Below, piece after piece: positions 56,581 through 64,000 of a stretch of 64,000 bases of DNA. The number at the start of each line of letters is the position of its first letter. The first letter of the stretch is position 1. Source of the stretch: Ignavibacteriales bacterium (lineage in GTDB: Bacteria; Bacteroidota; Ignavibacteria; Ignavibacteriales; Ignavibacteriaceae); NCBI GenBank assembly GCA_003538625.1, contig DPRR01000014.1, positions 1 to 64,000 of the forward strand, written 5' to 3'. The translations under genes and the position numbers were made by a program. The notes beneath the pieces are model-generated. The model was not told the origin of the DNA and made no database searches. It was given only the letters and a program-made list of their open reading frames with translations.

Positions 56581-59500
56581 TTACTTTACTCTGATAACAA
56601 CAAAACTTATATCATCATCCTGAATTCTGCCGTTCATCCAATCATCACCGGCAACAACAAGATGATTAATTATTTCTTCGGGATGATTAGATGCTACACT
56701 TTGGAAATTACTTTTAACACGCGAATAATCAAACATCTCCTCGTCTAAATTCATTTGTTCAGGCAGTCCATCTGTTAATAATAAAATTATATCACCACTG
56801 TTAATCTCTTTTTCAATCACTTTATAAGGAAAGTTCCTCATCGCACCCAGCGGCATACCCTGAATTACTAATTCTTCAACATCATTTGAACTGCTGTTAT
56901 AGAAAAAGATTGGAGGCATTCCTGCACTGGTAATTTTCAATTTACTGCCTTCAATCTTTAGATAACTAAAAGACATTAAAATTCTTCCTAATTCAATCTC
57001 TTTTATCATTCTGCTGCAATGATTCATAAATTCTGACATTCCGAGTTTGGATGAGTCTGAAGTAAAAAATCCTTTCATTAAAGTTACCATCGTTCCAGCC
57101 TGAAGACCGTGACCTGTTGCATCACCAAAGGCAACATACAATCCGTTGTTTTCTATTATTCTAAAATCGTAGTAGTCTCCACCTACTTCAGTTGCAGTTC
57201 TCATAAATGCAGCTATTTCAAGATTAGGTAGTACGGGCAATTTTTTAGGAAGCATCGATAGCTGAAGTTGTCTTGCTTCTTCAAGCTCTTTTGTTTTTCT
57301 CTCATTCTCAATTTCAAGTGCTCGCTTTTCAGCTTCTGTTGCCTTAATACGTAAAGCTGATTCCCGGATTTGAGCTTTTTGTTCCCGTCTGTTAATTTCT
57401 ACTTGTCTTATAAAATATAAAAGACCAAAGAATGAAATAAAGTAAATTGCATATGCAAGATTAGTTTTCCACCATGGCGGAGAAACGTGGACAAGCAATG
57501 ATGTACCTTCCTCATTCCAAACACCATCATTATTTGAACCAATTACTCTTAATGTATAATCACCAGGAGAAAGGTTTGTGAATGTGACTCTATTATTATT
57601 TCCTAACTGAATCCAGTTTGCGTTAAAGCCTTCAAGTTTGTACCGGTACTGATTATTGAAATTGTTATAGTAACTTAACGCAGAAAACTCTAGTGTAACA
57701 ATATTATCCTTATAGGTAATTGATATTTCTTTCATCTCAGAAATACCTTTTTCAATTATAGGTTTACCTTCCTGATCATCCGTATTATATCTTATGTAGT
57801 TTGTAATAACAATCGGAGGCACATAAGTGTTCCCGGTAATCCGATCCGGATTAAATACATTAAATCCGTTAACACCTCCGAATAACAGATTACCAGTTTT
57901 ACTGTCTTTTGCAAATGCGTTTTGATTAAATTCATTATTCTGTAATCCGTCTGAGGAATAATAATTTGTAAAAGTTTCGCTGGCAGGATTAAACTTAGAT
58001 AAACCATTATTTGTACTTAACCAGAGATTTCCATTGTTGTCTTCAAGAATCCCATAAATAAAATTATTGCAAAGTCCATCTTTTTCACTGTATGTTTTAA
58101 ATTTATTTTCATCTGAGTAAAAACGGCATAATCCTTTTGTTGTACCCAACCACATATTACCTTTAGAATCTTTAAACACTCTTATAATATTATCATCACC
58201 GATGCTATTTGGATCTTTTGGATTGTTAATGAAATGCCTGAATGTTTTTTTAGATTTATCAAATATATTTACACCGCCGCCAAATGTTCCAACCCAAATA
58301 TTTCCGGAATTATCCAATGCTAAAGACCATGTTCTGTTTGAGCTTAATGAAGTGCTGTCTTTTCCGTCGTATTTATAAGTGTTTATACGTCCTGAATTGC
58401 GTTCAAGCATATTAAGTCCGCCTTCATAAGTTCCTATCCAGATATTTCCGTCTGCATCCTCAATGATGGCATAAATTCGATTATCCGAAATTGAGTTCTG
58501 ATCAGATGGATTATGAACATAGGATTTAAAGATTCCTGTTTCCGGATTAAAGGAATTCAAACCGCTGCTAAAACTGCCAATCCATAATGTACCGGATCTG
58601 TCTTCAAATAGCGCTTGAATTGAGTTATCGATCAAACTATTTGGATTAGATGGGTTGTGTGAGTAGTTATAGAAATTTTTTGTTTTATAATCAAACTTAT
58701 CTAAGCCGCCTTTTCTGGTACCGATCCAATAATTACCTTTTCTATCAACCAGCATAGAATAAACGTTATTATCCTTAAGACTATTTTTTCTTTCCGGAAT
58801 ATTGAAATAATGTTCAAACACCTGGGAAGATGGATCAAAATAATTTACACCGCCTGTATTTGTGCCGATCCAGATTAAGCCGCTTCTATCTTCATAAATT
58901 GAAAAAATAAAATTATCATCTAAACTTTTTGGATCGGATGGATCGTTTTTAAAACTAATAAATGTATTTGAATTAGGATCAAATTTATTTAATCCTCCTT
59001 TTACCGTTCCAACCCACAAATTACCTTTTAAATCTTCAAACAAAGGCCAGACCCAATTATCGCTCAAACTATTCGGGTTACCTGCAATATTTTTAAAATG
59101 CTGAAACTTTCCTGTTTTTTCATCAAGTTTATCCAGACCATTAAAAGTGGCAACCCATAATGAACCGTTTTTATCCCTTAGTACAGAATAAACTTTATTA
59201 TCGCTTAATGATGAATTATCATTTGGATTATGCATGTAAACTTTTTTCTCGCCGGTTTTTTTGTTTTCCATAGTTAAACCGACTTCCTTCCCTAAACCAC
59301 CTCGCCAGGTTATATCTTTTCCATCAAAATAAATGGCTTTTACAGTACTCATTTTAAAACTAGACAAATCAAGTTTGCCGGGTTCAAGAATTTTAAAGGA
59401 TTCATCTAAGGGATTGTATTTATTTAGCTTGCCTGACTGTGTTTCTATATATAATCCACCGGCTTTGTCTTCATAGATTGAAAAGATAAAATTATCAGAA

Positions 59501-59751
59501 AGACTGGTGCTGTCGTTCGATATATTTTTAAATACTTTAAAGTTATAGCCATCGTATCTGTTTAATCCATCCTGCGTTCCAAACCACATAAATCCATCTT
59601 TATCCTGGAAGATGCAGGTGACTGCACTTTGAGAAAGACCATTTTCTACAGTAAGATGATTAAAAGAAACATGATTTTGAGAAAACATTTCTGAAAAGAG
59701 TAATAGAATAGAAGTAAGACAAAACAGAATCTCCCTGAACATAAAAAGCAT
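56581..59751 (-). CDS. propeller-Y_Y_Y-SpoIIE phosphatase (1056 aa)
   Basis: A signal segment (ILFCLTSILLLFSEMFS) is followed by about twelve propeller repeats with strong motifs (GFMWFGTQDGLNRYDG, GNLWVGTVKGGLNKFD, GNIWIGTYEGGLNML). Then come a Y_Y_Y domain (YKLEGFNANWIQ, SPGDYTLRVIGSNNDG), a membrane helix near residue 770 and a coiled coil. The PP2C/SpoIIE domain (about 830-1056) has GGDYYDF, GDATGHGL, LLLTDGLPEQ and QDDDISFVVI. Start may be 59751 or the ATG three codons later, which has AGGATG at a better distance. Confidence 0.93.
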   Translation of the reverse strand: MLFMFREILFCLTSILLLFSEMFSQNHVSFNHLTVENGLSQSAVTCIFQDKDGFMWFGTQDGLNRYDGYNFKVFKNISNDSTSLSDNFIFSIYEDKAGGLYIETQSGKLNKYNPLDESFKILEPGKLDLSSFKMSTVKAIYFDGKDITWRGGLGKEVGLTMENKKTGEKKVYMHNPNDNSSLSDNKVYSVLRDKNGSLWVATFNGLDKLDEKTGKFQHFKNIAGNPNSLSDNWVWPLFEDLKGNLWVGTVKGGLNKFDPNSNTFISFKNDPSDPKSLDDNFIFSIYEDRSGLIWIGTNTGGVNYFDPSSQVFEHYFNIPERKNSLKDNNVYSMLVDRKGNYWIGTRKGGLDKFDYKTKNFYNYSHNPSNPNSLIDNSIQALFEDRSGTLWIGSFSSGLNSFNPETGIFKSYVHNPSDQNSISDNRIYAIIEDADGNIWIGTYEGGLNMLERNSGRINTYKYDGKDSTSLSSNRTWSLALDNSGNIWVGTFGGGVNIFDKSKKTFRHFINNPKDPNSIGDDNIIRVFKDSKGNMWLGTTKGLCRFYSDENKFKTYSEKDGLCNNFIYGILEDNNGNLWLSTNNGLSKFNPASETFTNYYSSDGLQNNEFNQNAFAKDSKTGNLLFGGVNGFNVFNPDRITGNTYVPPIVITNYIRYNTDDQEGKPIIEKGISEMKEISITYKDNIVTLEFSALSYYNNFNNQYRYKLEGFNANWIQLGNNNRVTFTNLSPGDYTLRVIGSNNDGVWNEEGTSLLVHVSPPWWKTNLAYAIYFISFFGLLYFIRQVEINRREQKAQIRESALRIKATEAEKRALEIENERKTKELEEARQLQLSMLPKKLPVLPNLEIAAFMRTATEVGGDYYDFRIIENNGLYVAFGDATGHGLQAGTMVTLMKGFFTSDSSKLGMSEFMNHCSRMIKEIELGRILMSFSYLKIEGSKLKITSAGMPPIFFYNSSSNDVEELVIQGMPLGAMRNFPYKVIEKEINSGDIILLLTDGLPEQMNLDEEMFDYSRVKSNFQSVASNHPEEIINHLVVAGDDWMNGRIQDDDISFVVIRVK

Positions 59752-59822
59752 CCTGATTAAAATGAAAATAGTTTAATGCTAATATTTTAATTAATTCATT
59801 GTTTAATCCAAAATATTATTAT

Positions 59823-59861
59823 AAAAAAAAAGCCCTTGATTTTAGTTTTAAATCAAGGGCT
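59823..59861 (-). terminator. rho-independent terminator of the T9SS protein
   Basis: AGCCCTTGATT (59831-59841) pairs with AATCAAGGGCT (59851-59861), an 11-bp perfect stem. On the minus strand it is followed by a run of eight T. It starts eight bases after the stop of the large secreted protein. Confidence 0.92.
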
Positions 59862-59869
59862 AAATGTAT

Positions 59870-62800
59870 TTATTTCAAAAGCATTAATTTTTTTGTCGAA
59901 ACAAAACTGCCGCTGCTTAATCTGTAAAAATAAATTCCGCTTGATAAACCGCCGGCATTCCAATAAGCACTGTGATAACCTGCATTCATTTCCTCATCAA
60001 CCAGAGTTGTAACAAGATTACCAAGTATATCATAGATTTGTAAAGTAACATGATTTTTTTCGGGCATTTGAAAATCTATTCTGGTGCTAGGATTAAATGG
60101 ATTAGGATAATTTTGATCTAAACCATATTGAGTTGGAATATTTGTGACTTCTTCATCACCAGCCTCTTTTTTAAGGTTAGCGCCCATCATATTTTGAGCA
60201 AACTTCCATGCATTAGTTAAATGGTTAAAGATATACACATAATTATTTTGTTTAGATTCATCTATCGCTTTGCCTAGCTCAGAATTAGCACTTTGCAGAA
60301 GCTGATCGCAATTAGAAACAACGCAAGCTCCCGGCATCTGCGCATCATCTCTGGCAAGTACTGCAATTTTATATCCACCTTCAATCAAATATTCCAATGC
60401 TGCATCAATTCTGTTTCCAAAGTTTAAGTTGCTTTCGTAAGCATAAATATTATTAACAGCTGTTGTCAGATTAGAATAAAAGCTTAAACCTTTACTCACT
60501 TTCAACCGATTACCATCATTGTTCTGGAAATAACCTAATGCAGTAGTTAATAATGATATAGCACCAGTAATATTTCTCTTAGTGTTATTATCTAAACTGC
60601 AATTATTATTTGATGGACAATATTGTGACATTATAGCTGATAATTCATTTATAGCTTTTTGAATTAAAGCTTTCCCTGTCAATTCAGTAGGATTAATATA
60701 TGGTGAAATATAAAATGAATGTTCTGTAGTAATCAGATACTGACTGTTGTTTGTATTACCATTTTGAACATTATCAGATGCTATTACACTTATATCATAA
60801 TTCCCTAATAACGTTGTTTGCAGAGCAATCGTGTACAGGCCATTTCCAACAGGTGTCAATCTTCCTACCACCGTTTGACCGTCTGGAGATGTCATTTGAA
60901 CACCTATTAATGCATCATCAACCGCCTGCCCTACAGTTTTTGTGTGATCGCTAAGTCCGCTTGTTTCACCACCCTGAAATAACTTTGCTTCAAGATGAAC
61001 TGTTACCGGAATAGGGTTTCCATTCTGATCATACTGTAAATAATAGCGCTCCTGATCTGTTTTAAATTCTAGTACCAGATCCGATCTGTTTGCCATATAC
61101 ACTCTTAAAGGCTCAGGATCAAGCGGAGGAATATTTTCTATGATAGCATATTTCCATGCGCCTATACCAGGATTGTTTACCCTGAAAAATTTATAAGGTT
61201 CACCATATAATGAAGTTCCATTTAATAACTCTACTTCATAATTGGATAAAGTATAATTATCCTGAGTTATAGCCCCTGCAGGAAGATTTGGAGGATCAGT
61301 GATATTCACACCCGGAGGCAACAGAACTAATGAGTATTCACTGCCCTGCCATGATAATCCCATATCAAGAGTTCCTCCTTGCCATGATAGTCCACCTTGC
61401 CATGAAAGTCCGCCAGCAAACAATGCACTGTTTATTTCTTCCGACAGATATGAAATTTGCAAACCTAATAATCTCAACCAGATTATATTTACAGCGGTTG
61501 GGATTTCAGTGGAACTTGCCATTTCATAATATTCACCCTTTGTTTTATTGGCAAGCCAGCTCATTAAATCCTGCCCATCTTGCAATCCTTCAAAACCCAT
61601 CGTATATATTTTAATGTTTGGGTCCAGTGTTAAATTAGTTATTGAAGTAATTGGAGAAACCTCACCAGCACTAAATAATATAATTAGTTTTTTGTTATTT
61701 GATTGTCCGGATAATAATTGTTCTGCAGCTAAAATGCGTTCAGCAAGAGTGCCGTTTGTATTGGGCTGTAAATTCTGCAGTGATGAAATTATCTGGTTAA
61801 AATTATCTCCAATAGGAACAACCTGATTACTTCCGTTGACCCAACCAATCTTATCACCTATTCTTAATTTCGTTACCAGTTCCATTGCAGCATTTTGAGA
61901 TGGGGTAAAACCATTCAATACGTCGGATGAAGTAAAATTAGTTGTGCCATCAAATACCAAAACTATATCATAATAAACATCACCTAAGTGACTGTATATA
62001 TAATTTATTCCTCCAACATCATATTTATCAATCTGTAACTGGTTTGAAGAATTGTATGCAGGATGCAAAGTATTTTTATAAGTTTCACCATTATCAATTC
62101 TTCCAAACATTGTAGCAAGCTGATTATTATTTTTCATTCGTAGCGTATAATTAAAATCGCCAGGATTATAGAGATCTGCTAATCCTGAGTAGTGACCAAT
62201 TTCGTGAGTAGCTGTGTTTTGTACATCAAGTTTATCAGATGATCCATCAGTAGCCCATTGAAAATGATTTCCGGTAGTAAGCGAAATCGGATCACCATTA
62301 AATGCAATATCAATATCAATCATCTCTCCGTTTAATGCGTTGTATCTTACTCTTGTTACCGCTATAACATTTGTAGGAGCTTCTGTAGAATCTACCCAAG
62401 CACTTGAAGTCGGCATCCACACAACATTATTAAGCCCGTCCGCATTGCCTCCCCACTTTTCGGAATTAGCAAAAAACTTTCTGGTATATTCCAACTGCTG
62501 CAGATCACTCCAGGTATTAAATCCATTTTGAATCTCATCATCATAACCTTTTGTAACAACTGATTGTGCAATCTGATATGTACCTTTACCATCTTTCCAA
62601 TGCAATGGTATACCTGCAAGAGTGGTGTTTACAATATAATGATCGCCTTCATCAGTTGCGCGTTGAATTGAAGCTGAGAATTCCGAAGTGCTTAATGGAT
62701 TGCCGCTGTTATTTAAAACTGTTGCTGTTGCACTAACAACTTCTCCATCCACCAATACAACATCCTTTAAATTAGCCAGAAAGTCAGATCCACCTGCTAT

Positions 62801-64000
62801 ATCGGTTGTAACGTCAACTTCACCCAAATATCGTTTACCCTCACGATTAATAGAGTTATCATTTGCATAGAACTGAATTTTATAATTTTTTCCTGGTACG
62901 CTTTGCAAAGTACCTTGAATAGCAGTGCCGCCTTTAATATCAGGCAATGCTGTTTCATCCTGCCAGGTATAAAGAGTATTTAGTGTAGGATAAGTTTGTG
63001 AGTCGTTTGTTAATGAGTTTAATTTAATTCCTAATACCGAGTTGCTGTAAATTGAATTATTTAAAATTGAATTACCATTCCCGGACTGCACAAAAATACC
63101 AGAAGCCCCATTATTAAATACTTTTTGATTTCTGATGTTATTGTTATTTCCATTAATTACAATTCCATTGTTAGGATTATTTGCAATTATATTTTCTGTC
63201 GTCAATGAAAAATTAGAAGAATTAAATAATATACCAGCTGTTGCATTTCCGGAAATAGTATTATTTGATAAAACACTATTGCCAGCAAACGCTGAAATCT
63301 CAACACCTGCGCTAGTTGAATTAATTAAAGAATTATTTGAAATATTATTGTTTGGTGAATTTATTTTTATTCCTGTTATTTGGTTGTTAACTATGTTGTT
63401 TCCTCCCAAATTAGTTAGAGTTAAACCATAACCCGAAGTACTGTTTATAGCAAGTCCTCGCATTGTACTCCCACTTCCACTTATATCAATTCCAGCTAAT
63501 CCGCCAATAACCTGGACTAAAGGCGACCCAATGTAACCTTTCTGGGATGTAGCGTCTAAAAGCACTGATTCTGTAATGGATGGTAATGAAGTTAATGGTT
63601 GAATTACCGGCGAAGTATCGGTTATATAGAAATATATTGTTTGTTGCCCTGCAAGTGCATTCGCTTCCTGAACTGCAGATCTTAAAGTAACTTTTCCATT
63701 TAAAGATACAGCAGAGCCATCACCAACTATGGAATCAGCATCATCAGCCGCCGATGTTACTACAAAGAATGGTATATTTTTGCTAGGTACTATCTGATTA
63801 ATATCAACTATTCTCAAATGATTTTTCTTGGTTGATAAATCATTAAGCAGATTGCCGGCACTTATTGCTGTAAAAGACCACTGACCGACTGAGTACTGTG
63901 AAAGTGATGATGGGAATGGTTCTGCAGGATTTCCATTTCCTCCGGAACTATTAATATTGTTATCGCCTAAAGCTATGTTAAAAATTCTTACTTCATCTAT
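59870..64000 (-). CDS. multidomain T9SS-secreted protein, N-terminus outside window
   Basis: The frame is open to the window edge, so at least 1376 residues are seen and the start is missing. A TTG at 63817 is inside the frame and not the true start. The visible order: a LamG-like end (IDEVRIFNIALGD) at the edge, a parallel beta-helix of asparagine-rich repeats (about 62.9-63.5 kb), a matrixin-type zinc site (HEIGHYSGLADLY, about 62.17-62.21 kb), a vWA-like domain (VYYDIVLVFDGTTN), three GLSWQG-type short repeats near 61.4 kb, and a type A sorting domain (LDQNYPNPFNPSTRIDF; end SSGIYFYRL). The zinc motif predicts an extracellular metalloprotease. Confidence 0.9.
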   Translation of the reverse strand: MDEVRIFNIALGDNNINSSGGNGNPAEPFPSSLSQYSVGQWSFTAISAGNLLNDLSTKKNHLRIVDINQIVPSKNIPFFVVTSAADDADSIVGDGSAVSLNGKVTLRSAVQEANALAGQQTIYFYITDTSPVIQPLTSLPSITESVLLDATSQKGYIGSPLVQVIGGLAGIDISGSGSTMRGLAINSTSGYGLTLTNLGGNNIVNNQITGIKINSPNNNISNNSLINSTSAGVEISAFAGNSVLSNNTISGNATAGILFNSSNFSLTTENIIANNPNNGIVINGNNNNIRNQKVFNNGASGIFVQSGNGNSILNNSIYSNSVLGIKLNSLTNDSQTYPTLNTLYTWQDETALPDIKGGTAIQGTLQSVPGKNYKIQFYANDNSINREGKRYLGEVDVTTDIAGGSDFLANLKDVVLVDGEVVSATATVLNNSGNPLSTSEFSASIQRATDEGDHYIVNTTLAGIPLHWKDGKGTYQIAQSVVTKGYDDEIQNGFNTWSDLQQLEYTRKFFANSEKWGGNADGLNNVVWMPTSSAWVDSTEAPTNVIAVTRVRYNALNGEMIDIDIAFNGDPISLTTGNHFQWATDGSSDKLDVQNTATHEIGHYSGLADLYNPGDFNYTLRMKNNNQLATMFGRIDNGETYKNTLHPAYNSSNQLQIDKYDVGGINYIYSHLGDVYYDIVLVFDGTTNFTSSDVLNGFTPSQNAAMELVTKLRIGDKIGWVNGSNQVVPIGDNFNQIISSLQNLQPNTNGTLAERILAAEQLLSGQSNNKKLIILFSAGEVSPITSITNLTLDPNIKIYTMGFEGLQDGQDLMSWLANKTKGEYYEMASSTEIPTAVNIIWLRLLGLQISYLSEEINSALFAGGLSWQGGLSWQGGTLDMGLSWQGSEYSLVLLPPGVNITDPPNLPAGAITQDNYTLSNYEVELLNGTSLYGEPYKFFRVNNPGIGAWKYAIIENIPPLDPEPLRVYMANRSDLVLEFKTDQERYYLQYDQNGNPIPVTVHLEAKLFQGGETSGLSDHTKTVGQAVDDALIGVQMTSPDGQTVVGRLTPVGNGLYTIALQTTLLGNYDISVIASDNVQNGNTNNSQYLITTEHSFYISPYINPTELTGKALIQKAINELSAIMSQYCPSNNNCSLDNNTKRNITGAISLLTTALGYFQNNDGNRLKVSKGLSFYSNLTTAVNNIYAYESNLNFGNRIDAALEYLIEGGYKIAVLARDDAQMPGACVVSNCDQLLQSANSELGKAIDESKQNNYVYIFNHLTNAWKFAQNMMGANLKKEAGDEEVTNIPTQYGLDQNYPNPFNPSTRIDFQMPEKNHVTLQIYDILGNLVTTLVDEEMNAGYHSAYWNAGGLSSGIYFYRLSSGSFVSTKKLMLLK

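Noticed and set aside
63817..63819. TTG at 63817 as start of the last secreted protein
   Set aside because: The frame continues upstream without a stop to the window edge with a LamG-like end; the gene is simply cut off.

Overview
The window reads as chromosome of a low-GC bacterium of the Ignavibacteria/Chlorobi-Bacteroidota side of the tree. This rests on two very large secreted proteins ending in type IX secretion (T9SS) type A sorting domains, two-component-type beta-propellers with Y_Y_Y domains, a DUF6090 protein and FIST proteins. The lineage is inferred; no rRNA is present.

Layout. (1) 0.1-9.1 kb: a NarL-type response regulator with its PAS-rich histidine kinase, then a low-affinity iron permease family protein, an AI-2E transporter, an FAD oxidoreductase, a DUF305 protein, a cytosolic GH13 alpha-amylase and a YtxH-like gene split by an amber codon. 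(2) 9.2-14.6 kb: a HsmA-family membrane protein and a 1393-residue T9SS cargo lie between two copies of a module made of a T9SS 3' end, a terminator and a ~165 bp repeat. (3) 14.6-22.9 kb: a region that looks like an integrated plasmid or phage-satellite type element. It has a primase-helicase, a DUF5659 protein, many small unknown proteins, an iteron-like GGTAACY array beside an AT-rich stretch, and an HTH protein. No integrase is visible. Within it, about 380 nt (20898-21279, minus strand) fold into many long perfect helices and form the best candidate here for an undescribed large structured RNA. A second, smaller RNA candidate lies at 19444-19596. (4) 23.0-31.3 kb: housekeeping and metabolic genes: rhodanese plus MauE/DoxX pair, a short DnaE-like polymerase, purD, a glycosyltransferase, guaB, an acyl-CoA dehydrogenase and tRNA-Ser(GCU). 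(5) 31.7-32.8 kb: a lipoprotein cytochrome c and an outer-membrane barrel. (6) 33.1-59.8 kb: a very dense partner-switching signalling region. (7) 59.9 kb to the edge: a T9SS-secreted multidomain protein cut by the window end.

In region 6, seven SpoIIE/PP2C serine phosphatases, all on the minus strand, carry different input modules: three with periplasmic propellers plus a fourth very similar one, one with six tandem sensor-like units, one with a short coiled coil and one GAF-like. They are accompanied by two STAS antagonists, one RsbW-type HATPase and two FIST sensor proteins. The simplest reading is that many external cues are converted to dephosphorylation of STAS antagonists, which then titrate the RsbW-like kinase. 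That wiring is inferred from domain content and gene order.
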